64,000 bases of DNA from Lachnospiraceae bacterium (GTDB taxonomy: Bacteria > Bacillota > Clostridia > Lachnospirales > Lachnospiraceae): the NCBI GenBank assembly GCA_017395635.1, contig JAFQOE010000056.1, positions 1-64,000 of the forward strand, read 5' to 3'. Below, in pieces: positions 26,496-35,604 of this stretch (within the stretch, counting starts at the first letter, position 1; each line of letters begins with the position of its first letter). Made by a program: the position numbers and the translations under genes. The notes below the pieces were generated by a model, which saw only the letters and a program-made list of their open reading frames with translations, made no database searches and was not told the origin of the DNA.

Positions 26496-26533
26496 AACAT
26501 ACTGCAGAAATAATCTTTACGGAGGTTTTCAAA

Positions 26534-26803
26534 ATGTCAGGTTTCATCAAAGAATTCTATTACGGAAACATTGAACCGCAGGAATTCAGTCCAGAACTTG
26601 CCGCAAAATTAAAATCAAAGCTGAATGCTCTTGTTGAAAATGAAAAAGCTCTTGATTCAACGTTAAAAGGCGAAGAAAAAGACTTGTTTCTGAAATATGT
26701 AAATGCACACAATGAGTTTCTTGCAGTCAGCATCACAGACAGTTTCATCTCAGGCTTTCGCCTCGGCGCAAGGTTTGCTTATGACACCTTTGTTGATGGT
26801 TGA
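26534..26803 (+). CDS. DUF6809-like small protein
   Basis: An 89-residue helical protein (IKEFYYGNIEPQEFSPEL, then EFLAVSITDSFISGFRLGARFAYD). Small proteins of this type accompany TnpV in Firmicutes elements; the family name is from recollection. GGAGG lies 9 bases before the ATG. The function is unknown. Confidence 0.65.
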   Translation: MSGFIKEFYYGNIEPQEFSPELAAKLKSKLNALVENEKALDSTLKGEEKDLFLKYVNAHNEFLAVSITDSFISGFRLGARFAYDTFVDG

Positions 26804-26877
26804 CAAACAAAGGATTTAAAGATATCATAAAAATGTCTTGAAGATGTAATCGACTAAAGCTAAAAGAGGTACCATAT

Positions 26878-27273
26878 ATGAAAATAAAAAAATTAATGAC
26901 AATACTTTTATCATTGCTATCTTTAACCGGTTGCGGTGCTCCCGCCTCTCCGAACAATACCTACAAACAGATTACTATGAACGAAGCCATTGTTATGATG
27001 GAAAAAGAAAAGGATTATATAATCTTGGATGTTAGAAGACCTGATGAGTTTGCTGAAAAGCATATTCCCGGCGCTATCAATATTCCCAACGAAATAATCG
27101 GTACTGAAGAAATCAAAGAGCTTCCGAATAAAAAACAATTAATTCTCGTTTATTGCAGAAGCGGTAATCGTAGCAAACAAGCATCCGAAAAATTGGTCAA
27201 GCTTGGTTACACAAATATTGTTGAATTCGGCGGAATCATCGATTGGCCCGGTGAAACTGTTTCAGAAAATTAA
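26878..27273 (+). CDS. Rhodanese-domain lipoprotein
   Basis: A 131-residue protein. A lipoprotein signal ending in the lipobox SLTGC is followed by a single rhodanese domain with the active-site loop VYCRSGNRSK; the cysteine is present, so sulfur transfer is possible. It would sit on the outer face of the membrane. It has a ribosome binding site (AAGAGGTACC) and its own terminator, so it looks like a single cargo gene. Confidence 0.85.
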   Translation: MKIKKLMTILLSLLSLTGCGAPASPNNTYKQITMNEAIVMMEKEKDYIILDVRRPDEFAEKHIPGAINIPNEIIGTEEIKELPNKKQLILVYCRSGNRSKQASEKLVKLGYTNIVEFGGIIDWPGETVSEN

Positions 27274-27284
27274 CAATTATCAGC

Positions 27285-27319
27285 ATGGCAGAGAGGTGTA
27301 AATCTCTCTGCCATTTTTT
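27285..27319 (+). terminator. Terminator after the rhodanese gene
   Basis: ATGGCAGAGAG (27285-27295) pairs with CTCTCTGCCAT (27304-27314; one slip) and is followed by TTTTTTG. Confidence 0.85.
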
Positions 27320-27512
27320 GTCGTAATATTGCACAATTGAAACAGTTGTGTATTGTGTAAAAAGTAGAATATTGAAAAAACATAAAACTTTTTGCGTAAC
27401 AAAACGCAAATTTCGTCATATATATAATGGAGCATTTGATTAGCTCTTATTATTATCACTTCTAAGATTTTAGAGATCTTAAATATTAATTTAGTTTTCG
27501 CTTCATTTTTTA

Positions 27513-27541
27513 TTGCAAAAACTAATCTGAGTTGGTATAAT
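27513..27541 (+). promoter_or_regulatory. Promoter of the XRE-Fic-defence operon
   Basis: TTGCAA (27513-27518), exactly 17 bases, then TATAAT (27536-27541), 37 bases before the XRE gene. The rest of 27320-27578 is AT-rich and holds TCTAAGATTTTAGA (27462-27475), an interrupted palindrome that could bind the XRE regulator. Confidence 0.7.
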
Positions 27542-27578
27542 ATATAGGTAAAATTATATTCAATTCAGAGGTGTAATT

Positions 27579-27785
27579 ATGGCTGTAAGTTATAAGAAAT
27601 TATGGAAGCTCCTTATCGACCGTGATTTAAAGAAAAAAGACCTTGCTGATATAGCAGATATCAGCAATTATACCGTAACCAAAATGAGCAAAGGCGAAAA
27701 TGTTACTGTCGAAACTCTCGGCAAAATTTGCTCTGCCCTGGGTTGCGGTGTTGACGATATTATGGAATTTATACCCGAAGAATGA
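27579..27785 (+). CDS. Small XRE/Cro-type regulator
   Basis: A 68-residue single-domain helix-turn-helix protein (LWKLLIDRDLKKKDLADIADISNYTVTKMSKGENVTVETLGKI in segments). It is the first gene after a strong promoter, with GAGGTG before its ATG, and ends 16 bases before the Fic gene. It probably autoregulates the operon that includes Fic and possibly the restriction genes. Confidence 0.8.
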   Translation: MAVSYKKLWKLLIDRDLKKKDLADIADISNYTVTKMSKGENVTVETLGKICSALGCGVDDIMEFIPEE

Positions 27786-27801
27786 AAGTGAGGTGCGGAC
27801 A

Positions 27802-28407
27802 ATGGCTCTTGAAAACAAATTAGGCATTACAAGCTCTCCCGAACTTGCTGAAGCCGAAGAAAAAATAAGTAAGAAAAAGGCTATTGAGCTTTTCGAGAAC
27901 GGTACTCTCAATAAACTTGAAGCAGGTAAATTCGCATCTCTCAAAGCAATTCATCAATATCTCTTTGATGATATTTATACCTTTGCCGGCGAAGTTCGTA
28001 AAGTAAATATTGCGAAAGGGAACTTCCGCTTTGCACCCGTGATGTATCTTGAAGCGGCTCTCGATAACATTGATAAAATGCCGCAATCAACCTTTGATGA
28101 AATAATCGAAAAGTATGTTGAAATGAATATCGCCCACCCTTTCCGTGAGGGTAACGGCAGAAGCACCCGCATTTGGCTCGACTGTATTCTCAAAAAAGAG
28201 ATTGGTATGGTCGTAGATTGGAGCCAGGTTGACAAAGAAGATTATCTTCTTGCTATGGAACGCAGTCCTATTAAAGATATCGAAATCAAGCATATTCTCA
28301 AAAATGCTTTAACCGATAAGGTCAATGACCGTGAGGTTTATATGAAAGGCATCGACCATAGCTACTATTATGAAGGATATACAACCTTTAAGACAGAAGA
28401 ATTGTGA
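27802..28407 (+). CDS. Fic-domain protein (probable AMP transferase)
   Basis: A 201-residue protein. The Fic core motif is complete: HPFREGNGRSTR, with the catalytic His and phosphate-binding loop, preceded by IYTFAGEVRKVNIAKG and FRFAP (the flap). Fic enzymes transfer AMP, or other nucleotide groups, to target proteins and can act as toxins held in check by a partner. No separate antitoxin of the usual kind is seen, and the small XRE gene is the only partner. The start at 27802 has GTGAGGTG upstream. It is 11 bases before the restriction gene. Confidence 0.88.
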   Translation: MALENKLGITSSPELAEAEEKISKKKAIELFENGTLNKLEAGKFASLKAIHQYLFDDIYTFAGEVRKVNIAKGNFRFAPVMYLEAALDNIDKMPQSTFDEIIEKYVEMNIAHPFREGNGRSTRIWLDCILKKEIGMVVDWSQVDKEDYLLAMERSPIKDIEIKHILKNALTDKVNDREVYMKGIDHSYYYEGYTTFKTEEL

Positions 28408-28418
28408 GGCGATTTATA

Positions 28419-31400
28419 ATGGCAATGCTTACAGAACAAATAAAAAATACCGCCAAAGATAAATTAGCGCATTTAATTCAACGATATAACGCTACTACTC
28501 GGTTGGCTAATCACAATGATGTTAGTGAAGAGACCATACGTACATGGCTTAATGAATTTCTTTTGATTTTTGGTTGGGATGTTCAAAATACATCTTATGT
28601 TCTTCAAGAGCATGTTTTACGTGGTGTTCAGTATCAAAGATTGCGAGAAATCAATTCTCCACATAGAAGACCCGATTACACTTTGTTGAACGGTGCAAAT
28701 ATAAAAACATTTTTAGATGCAAAATCCTTGGATGTTGATATTTTTACAGATACTGATGCAGCATATCAAATAAGATCATATGGTTGGTCAGCGCAGTCAC
28801 CGTGCGCATTTGTTTCTAATTTTGAACAATTAGTTATTTATGATACTCGTTTTGTTCCTAGTACTACTCAAACAGCAAATTCAAGTGTTATACAAATTTC
28901 CATTGATGAGTACCTTGATAATTTTGATGTCATCATAGATCATCTTTGGCATGATAGTATTTGTAACAATCATTTAGATGAGTTGTACTCCACTACCGAG
29001 GTTGAGGGAAGAAATCGCGTTGATTCGCAATTCATGAATATCCTTACTGATTTCAGAAAAGAACTTGCCAGCAATCTTTACAAAAATAACACAGCACTTA
29101 TATCCACGAATGACCTGTTAAATTATTATACACAGGTTATCTTAGATAGAATAGTATTTATTAGAGTTTGTGAATCAAAAGGAATTGAAGAACAGGAAAA
29201 ATTAAAATCATTTGCCAATTCTAACGATGGTTTTTGGGAATCATTTAAGCGAAGTTGTTATATGGAATTTCACAGTCACTATGACGGTGCGATGTTCAGT
29301 CTTGATTCCACATTTAATCAGCTTGTAATTGATGATGTTATTTTAAATCAGTTTATAAACAAACTTTATTACCCGTTTCCATATCGTTTCGATGTAATTC
29401 CTGTTAAGGTTATTGCAAATATTTACGAAGAATTTCTTGGAAAACAACTTGTAATCGATAGCAATAGCGTGACGGAAGTTACCAAAGAAGAATATATAAG
29501 AACTAATGGTGCTGTTGCTACACCTGAACATATTGTAGAAATGATATGCAAACAAACCTTAGAATTAAACACTATTGAAAATGTTGATGATTTGCTAAAA
29601 ATAAAGGTACTTGACCCCTGTTGTGGTTCGGGTGTTTTCGTTGTGTCTTGTTATGAGTGTTTAGCCACAAAGATGGTTCAGTTACTCCAAAGCAACGCTT
29701 CTGACAGAGAAAAATATTCTGAATATTATTATATCAGCAATAACCAATGGTATTTGACTGTTGTTGGTCGTAGAGCCATAGTAAAAAATTGCATTTTTGC
29801 AATTGATTGCGACGAAGCTGCAATAGAAGTAACCAAAATGTCTTTGGCTTTAAAAATTGTAGATGGTAATTCACCACTTGCTTGGGAAGGCATCGGTGTG
29901 TTCGGAGACAAGATTTTGCGAGAAATTGCAGATAATATTAAACTTGGAAACACCCTTGTTGATTTAGATGAAACAATTCCCGTAACATTAATTCCTTCAA
30001 TAAAACCAATGGACATAAAAGAATGTTTCGGCGATGTGTTTAACACTTTTGGTGGTTTTACCTATGTTATTGGAAATCCGCCTTATGTAGAAACCAAACA
30101 TTATAAAGCTGCAAGCCCTTGTATGCACTCATATTTAACAGAAAATTATGTAACCTTTGAGGGAAAAGCAGATTTGGCAGTATTATTTATCGAACGCTGT
30201 CTTGATTTATTGTCTAACCGTGGAAAAATTGGCTTCATAATCCAAAGAAGATGGTTTAAAACAGAGTATGGTAAAGCAACACGTTCTTTAATAAACAACG
30301 GCAAACATCTTAAGAAATTAATAGATTTTAAGGCAACAGATATATTTAAAGGACGAATGGTTTATCCATCCATTATGATCCTTTCCAAACAGCCCTGTGA
30401 AAATACAGAGTATTATTTTATGCCTTGTGACTCTACGACTATTAAATCCAGATTTGAAAACAGCACTTTTGATGGTCGTTTTGAAGAGTGTACCTTTGAG
30501 AAATTGCCCCTCCTTACCGGAAATGAAGCTTGGAATTTTGAGAATTATAATATTACCCAAATTGCAAAAAAATTGACCGATAAATGGGGAACTTTCTCAG
30601 AATATCCGAAATTAAAAATAAAAGATGGTATACAAGTGTTATGGAAAAAGATGTACCATTTGAAACGCGTAACATTTGCCAACGGAATCGCAACTGGCAT
30701 AAACGGATTCAACGAAACTGTACAGGTTGAAGCGGATGCTTTACGAGGTGTTATTTATAATAAAGTATTTTATCCATTCAAAAATGTTGATCCAGACGCA
30801 TATGCAATTTTTCCATACGAAGGAGAAAGCACCGACGCTATTCCCTTTTCATCATTAAAAAATCGTTTCCCCCTCTTGCATACTTACCTCCAAAAGAATG
30901 AAAGTAGGATCAAGAAAGAAGTGTCATATAGAGATGGTGATTATTGGCACACATACACACGAGAGCATAATCATTCTCTGTATAGTATTGATAAAATTAT
31001 CGTTCCAATGACAGCAAGAGATACTATTGGTACTTTTATAGCAGATAAAGGTCTTTACATGGATAACTCTAATGTCTGGTTTGTATGTGTTGAGGATGCG
31101 AACAAAGAATTAATGAAAGCAATTACTTGCATTATAAACTCAACAATTTTCTCTGTTTTGGGAAAGACTGGTGCAAACCCTCAAGCCGGTGGTTATTATA
31201 AGTTTAACAAACAGTTCCTTGCGCCTATTCCTTTTCCTTCAGCCAAACTTAGAGGTAATTGTATAACAACTAACATACTTTCTACACTGTATGACGATAT
31301 CGCAGAATTACAGAAGCAATATATTCATGCTCCATCTTCTGTTAAGGAGATGTTAACTCATTCATTAAATCGCAAATGGATTGAGTTAGATGATATATGC

Positions 31401-31496
31401 TATTCTTTGTATGAAGTAAATGATACTGAACGCAAACTAATAGATAGTTTGGGCCGAACAATAGACAGAATAGAATTATTAAATGGTGTAAATTAA
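28419..31496 (+). CDS. Type IIG restriction-modification enzyme (nuclease and adenine methylase in one chain)
   Basis: A 1025-residue protein. The N-terminal PD-(D/E)XK nuclease shows RRPDYTLL (about 83) and LDAKS (about 98), then YGWSAQSP and NFEQLVIYD, typical of the type IIG and BREX-linked enzymes. The methylase motif I is VLDPCCGSGVF (about 397) and motif IV is GNPPYVE (about 551). A TaqI-like target-recognition region makes up the last 300 residues. It would cut unmodified DNA and methylate adenine at its site. The start at 28419 follows GTGAGG. The stop overlaps the next start (TAATG). Confidence 0.88.
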   Translation: MAMLTEQIKNTAKDKLAHLIQRYNATTRLANHNDVSEETIRTWLNEFLLIFGWDVQNTSYVLQEHVLRGVQYQRLREINSPHRRPDYTLLNGANIKTFLDAKSLDVDIFTDTDAAYQIRSYGWSAQSPCAFVSNFEQLVIYDTRFVPSTTQTANSSVIQISIDEYLDNFDVIIDHLWHDSICNNHLDELYSTTEVEGRNRVDSQFMNILTDFRKELASNLYKNNTALISTNDLLNYYTQVILDRIVFIRVCESKGIEEQEKLKSFANSNDGFWESFKRSCYMEFHSHYDGAMFSLDSTFNQLVIDDVILNQFINKLYYPFPYRFDVIPVKVIANIYEEFLGKQLVIDSNSVTEVTKEEYIRTNGAVATPEHIVEMICKQTLELNTIENVDDLLKIKVLDPCCGSGVFVVSCYECLATKMVQLLQSNASDREKYSEYYYISNNQWYLTVVGRRAIVKNCIFAIDCDEAAIEVTKMSLALKIVDGNSPLAWEGIGVFGDKILREIADNIKLGNTLVDLDETIPVTLIPSIKPMDIKECFGDVFNTFGGFTYVIGNPPYVETKHYKAASPCMHSYLTENYVTFEGKADLAVLFIERCLDLLSNRGKIGFIIQRRWFKTEYGKATRSLINNGKHLKKLIDFKATDIFKGRMVYPSIMILSKQPCENTEYYFMPCDSTTIKSRFENSTFDGRFEECTFEKLPLLTGNEAWNFENYNITQIAKKLTDKWGTFSEYPKLKIKDGIQVLWKKMYHLKRVTFANGIATGINGFNETVQVEADALRGVIYNKVFYPFKNVDPDAYAIFPYEGESTDAIPFSSLKNRFPLLHTYLQKNESRIKKEVSYRDGDYWHTYTREHNHSLYSIDKIIVPMTARDTIGTFIADKGLYMDNSNVWFVCVEDANKELMKAITCIINSTIFSVLGKTGANPQAGGYYKFNKQFLAPIPFPSAKLRGNCITTNILSTLYDDIAELQKQYIHAPSSVKEMLTHSLNRKWIELDDICYSLYEVNDTERKLIDSLGRTIDRIELLNGVN

Positions 31497-33331
31497 TGAA
31501 TGCAAAAAATATAATAAAAATATTAAAAGGTTACTGTAATCATTCGCTTGAAATAGAGCGAATGATCGTGTACGCCTTTGTGCAGAAAGAAAAAATTGAT
31601 TATAGCAAATCAAAAATATTAAACAACTATCTTGCAGAATTAGATAGTGATTTGTACATAAAATCGGTCAACTTCTTTGACAAATTTAATATTGACTTGA
31701 CTTTAGACTTTTTGGTTGAGTTGTTTGAACAGATAGTTCCTGAAACCGAAAAAAAAGAAAAAGGAATAGTTTATACTCCTGTTGAAATAAAGGAGTATAT
31801 TGTATCTCAGGTTTGTAGGTCCAATAATGCACCTACAGTTATCGATCCTTCATGCGGTTGCGGCTCGTTTCTTGTTACTGCAGCACAATATATCCATCAA
31901 AAGTACGGCATAAATTACAGTGAAATTATTTCACAAAAAATCTATGGTATTGATATTGATGAAGATGCAATCAAAAAAGCGAAAATATTATTAACATTAT
32001 TAGCTTCTTCCAATAAAGAATACGGTGATATAACCTTTAATTTTTTGTGTTCTAACGCTCTTGACCCAAAAACAATAAGAAAAGCTAAAAAGTGGCAACC
32101 CAAAGGGTTTGACTGTGTAATAGGTAATCCGCCATATGTAAGATTTCGCAACATGGCAAATGATTCAAAAGCATTGTTAAATAATTGGATTACAGCAAAC
32201 ACTGGTAATATCGATTTGTATATGCCCTTCTTTGAAATTGGAATGACTCTTTTGAAAGAAGGAGCAGTGCTGTCATACATTACACCTAATAGTTATATTC
32301 AAGCTATCAATGGCAGAAAACTAAGAGAATATCTATCTGATTTAGCTTATTCATTAACAATTTTAGACTTTAGAGATGCGCAAGTGTTTAAAAATGTTAC
32401 AAGTTATACTTGTATAACTACTATTGATTCCGCAATAACAGACAAGGTTATTAAATACGTCAGAATAGACAATCAAGAATCATTGAACAGCCATAACTAC
32501 TCTGAATACAAAACAACTTCATTTTCTAATGGCGCTCCTTGGCGTATGCGAAAACACGATGTAGATTCTATCATTAAAAAGCTAGAATCATCAGGAACAC
32601 CTCTTTCAAAATGGAAAATTCGCAATGGATTAGCAACCTTAAAAAATGACATTTATTTCTTTACACCATTTAAAGAAGACGATAAATATTTTTATCGTAT
32701 ATACGCTGGTGTAGAATATCGCATTGAACGTGAGATTTGTATCAAGGTGGCAAAACCCAACATTATCAAAACAGAAGAAGATTTGAAAACTAAAACCGAA
32801 GTTGCAATCTTCCCATATACACGCAAAAACAATATTTTTGATGTAATTGAAGAAAAAGAAATGTTATCAAAATATCCTATGACTTATAGGTTTTTATTTG
32901 ATAACAGAAACATTTTAAATCAGCGTGATAAAGGTAATGGTAATTATCCGGTATGGTATGCCTATGGAAGAACGCAAGGAATGAACAACTTTGGTAAAAA
33001 ACTTTTAATACCATACATCTCGGATAAACCAATAGCAGTCTTATCTCTTGAAGAAAAAATGTTGTTTTACTGTGGTTATGCTCTAATATCTGATGATGAA
33101 CAAGAGTTAAAATTATTAAAATGTTTTTTGGAATCAGATGCATTTTGGTACTATATTTACCATACCAGCAAACCTTATTCCAAAGGTTATATGGCACTAG
33201 CAAAAAATTATTTGATTAATTTTACAATTCCCAATCTGACTGAAAAGGAAAAACAATATTTATTATCTAACCAGTCTAAAAAGGAAATCAATAAATGGAT
33301 TTGGAATAAATATGGAATTGCTAAAGATTAA
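31496..33331 (+). CDS. N6-adenine DNA methyltransferase without nuclease domain
   Basis: A 611-residue protein. Motif I VIDPSCGCGSFLVTAA (about 114) and motif IV VIGNPPYVRF (about 208) identify a gamma-class adenine methylase. A short helical N-terminus replaces the nuclease, and the C-terminal 300 residues look like a specificity domain. It is coupled to the type IIG gene by a one-base overlap. A second methylase may protect the other strand of an asymmetric site, or a different site. Confidence 0.88.
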   Translation: MNAKNIIKILKGYCNHSLEIERMIVYAFVQKEKIDYSKSKILNNYLAELDSDLYIKSVNFFDKFNIDLTLDFLVELFEQIVPETEKKEKGIVYTPVEIKEYIVSQVCRSNNAPTVIDPSCGCGSFLVTAAQYIHQKYGINYSEIISQKIYGIDIDEDAIKKAKILLTLLASSNKEYGDITFNFLCSNALDPKTIRKAKKWQPKGFDCVIGNPPYVRFRNMANDSKALLNNWITANTGNIDLYMPFFEIGMTLLKEGAVLSYITPNSYIQAINGRKLREYLSDLAYSLTILDFRDAQVFKNVTSYTCITTIDSAITDKVIKYVRIDNQESLNSHNYSEYKTTSFSNGAPWRMRKHDVDSIIKKLESSGTPLSKWKIRNGLATLKNDIYFFTPFKEDDKYFYRIYAGVEYRIEREICIKVAKPNIIKTEEDLKTKTEVAIFPYTRKNNIFDVIEEKEMLSKYPMTYRFLFDNRNILNQRDKGNGNYPVWYAYGRTQGMNNFGKKLLIPYISDKPIAVLSLEEKMLFYCGYALISDDEQELKLLKCFLESDAFWYYIYHTSKPYSKGYMALAKNYLINFTIPNLTEKEKQYLLSNQSKKEINKWIWNKYGIAKD

Positions 33332-33396
33332 ACGCCCTCTTTATGACAGATAAGAGTATAGATTTTTATCAACAAATAACTTTTAAGGAGAAAAAC

Positions 33397-35604
33397 ATGA
33401 ACATTGCCTTTGTAGAAATCAAAAATTTTAGAAAACTAAAAAGTTGTAGAATTGATTTAAGTGCTAAATCCACGATTTTAGTTGGCGCTAATAATAGCGG
33501 CAAAACATCGGCAATGTTTGCTTTTGTAAAGTTCTTAAAAAAACGACAACTTGTTGTAGAGGATTTCACCTTATCAAACCTGGCATTGATCGCCCATTTA
33601 GGAGAAAAGTATATTGACAAAACAAACCCTGTTGTTCCAAGTATCGAAGATTGGAAAGAAATCTGTCCTTTTATCGATATTTGGCTAGATGTACGTGAGG
33701 ATGAACTACGATATGTAGCTGACATTATCCCTACGCTTTCATGGCGTAGTGGTAAAATCGGTATTAGGTTAATATATGAGCCCAAGGATTCAGAAAATCT
33801 GTTTCAAGAATTTATATCAGCATTCGAATTAGCTCGTACAAGGTCAGACAAAGCAAAACTATGGCCATTAGATTTAACAGATTACCTTCATAACAAGATG
33901 AAAAAGCATTTTGTCATGAATGCTTATATTTTGGATCCAGATAAAATCGTTCCTCTAGGCCAAGACAGCACAGCTTATCCGCAGGAAACTCCATATAACA
34001 ATTCACCGCTAGATTTTGATCCGTTAAAAAAACTGATTCGTGTTGATATCATTTCTGCACAGCGCTGGCTTGAAGATTCTAGTGATGATGACAATGATGC
34101 TAAAAGCGAAAGTAACTTGTTATCCGCACAACTAAGAGATTACTATGATAGACAGTTAGATCCAGAACGCAAGCCATCGTCATCGGATTTAAAAGCTCTT
34201 GTTGAGATGCAATCAGCAAAAGACGTATTTGACAAACAAATCTCCAAACGCTTTCAAAGTGCTATGCAAGAGTTGGCAAAATTCGGATATCCTGGTAAGC
34301 ACAATCCCGGTATAGTAATTGAAGCAAAAACACAAACAAGCGACATTATATCGCATAGCACTGTTGTTAAATATCCAATCTTCTCAGATGGCGACAACAA
34401 GTATAAGTTGTCTGAAAAATTCAACGGTTTAGGATATCAAAATTTAATTTCAATGTCTTTTAAGTTGATGAGCTTTAGAGATTCTTGGATTAATGGAGAT
34501 CGACGCAAAGCGGATGATGAGAAACTTGAAACTATACAGCCCATTCATCTTGTTTTAATCGAAGAACCTGAAGCGCATTTACATGTTCAAGTTCAACAAG
34601 TTTTTATTAAAAACGCATATAATATTTTAAGAAATCATTCTAGGTTAAAAACAAGAAATGAATTCTGTACTCAAATGATTGTTTCTACTCATTCAAGTAC
34701 CATTGCCCTTGAATGCAAATTTTCCGAACTCCGATATTTTAGAAGGACAAAAAGCTCTGAGGGATTACCTATATCAGTAGTAATAAATTTATCCAATGTT
34801 TTTGGCGTATCAACTCAAACAACCCGCTTTGTTGCAAGATACCTAAAAACGACTCATTGCGATTTGTTTTTCGCTGATGCAGCTATTCTGATAGAAGGTA
34901 CTGGAGAACGAGTATTTATGCCATATTTTATTAATATGCACGAGACATTAGCAGATACCTATATCTCTGTTTTGGAGATTGGTGGTCGATACGCTCATTA
35001 TTTAAAGCCGTTAATTGACACTTTAGGAATCTCTTGCTTGGTTATTACCGATTTAGATTGTGGTCATGGTTCAAATAAATCAAGCATATTACCCGAACGA
35101 GGAAAAGGATATTTTTCGTCAAATCCAACGATTATGAACTGGGTAATTATGAATTCAGACTTAGACTATTTGCTTGATCTTGATTTTAATAGCAAAGTAG
35201 AATCAAACCCCCATATTAGCGATGCAAAAACAAGAGTTGCTTATCAAACTCCAATCAAAGTTGTTCTTACAGACGGAACAGAGTATGAGTTTATTCCAAA
35301 TACGTTTGAAGATGCAATGGCATACACAAACTATGACAGCTTTAAAACTATGAATGGTAAAGGGTTGATAAAAAAGTTTAGAGATGCTTTTAAAAACAAT
35401 AACGGTTGTCAAATAGCTACAGATGTTTATAATGCCGTTAAAAGCAGCAGCACAAAAAAAGCTGAATTTGCATTAGATATGATATACAACAAAGATCCTC
35501 AAAGCATTGTAACCCCTGCATATATTGAGGATGCTTTGACATGGTTAGAAGAAGAAATCTCATTGAAAGATAATAATGACTTTTTGAGCAAGGAGGATGA
35601 ATAA
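33397..35604 (+). CDS. OLD-family ATPase/TOPRIM nuclease (GajA-like)
   Basis: A 735-residue protein. The ABC/SMC-type ATPase has Walker A GANNSGKT (30-37), Walker B VLIEEPEAHLH (about 386) and STHSSTIA. The TOPRIM nuclease follows, with ILIEGTGER (about 497) carrying the Glu and ITDLDCG (about 550) carrying the DxD. It is followed by a UvrD-type helicase, the layout of Gabija (GajA-GajB) and class 2 OLD systems. It is longer than usual GajA. The start at 33397 has AAGGAG 6 bases upstream; the stop overlaps the helicase start (TAATG). Confidence 0.88.
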   Translation: MNIAFVEIKNFRKLKSCRIDLSAKSTILVGANNSGKTSAMFAFVKFLKKRQLVVEDFTLSNLALIAHLGEKYIDKTNPVVPSIEDWKEICPFIDIWLDVREDELRYVADIIPTLSWRSGKIGIRLIYEPKDSENLFQEFISAFELARTRSDKAKLWPLDLTDYLHNKMKKHFVMNAYILDPDKIVPLGQDSTAYPQETPYNNSPLDFDPLKKLIRVDIISAQRWLEDSSDDDNDAKSESNLLSAQLRDYYDRQLDPERKPSSSDLKALVEMQSAKDVFDKQISKRFQSAMQELAKFGYPGKHNPGIVIEAKTQTSDIISHSTVVKYPIFSDGDNKYKLSEKFNGLGYQNLISMSFKLMSFRDSWINGDRRKADDEKLETIQPIHLVLIEEPEAHLHVQVQQVFIKNAYNILRNHSRLKTRNEFCTQMIVSTHSSTIALECKFSELRYFRRTKSSEGLPISVVINLSNVFGVSTQTTRFVARYLKTTHCDLFFADAAILIEGTGERVFMPYFINMHETLADTYISVLEIGGRYAHYLKPLIDTLGISCLVITDLDCGHGSNKSSILPERGKGYFSSNPTIMNWVIMNSDLDYLLDLDFNSKVESNPHISDAKTRVAYQTPIKVVLTDGTEYEFIPNTFEDAMAYTNYDSFKTMNGKGLIKKFRDAFKNNNGCQIATDVYNAVKSSSTKKAEFALDMIYNKDPQSIVTPAYIEDALTWLEEEISLKDNNDFLSKEDE

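Noticed and set aside
26878..27273. Rhodanese lipoprotein as part of the defence operon
   Set aside because: It has its own terminator, and a separate promoter precedes the XRE-Fic genes.
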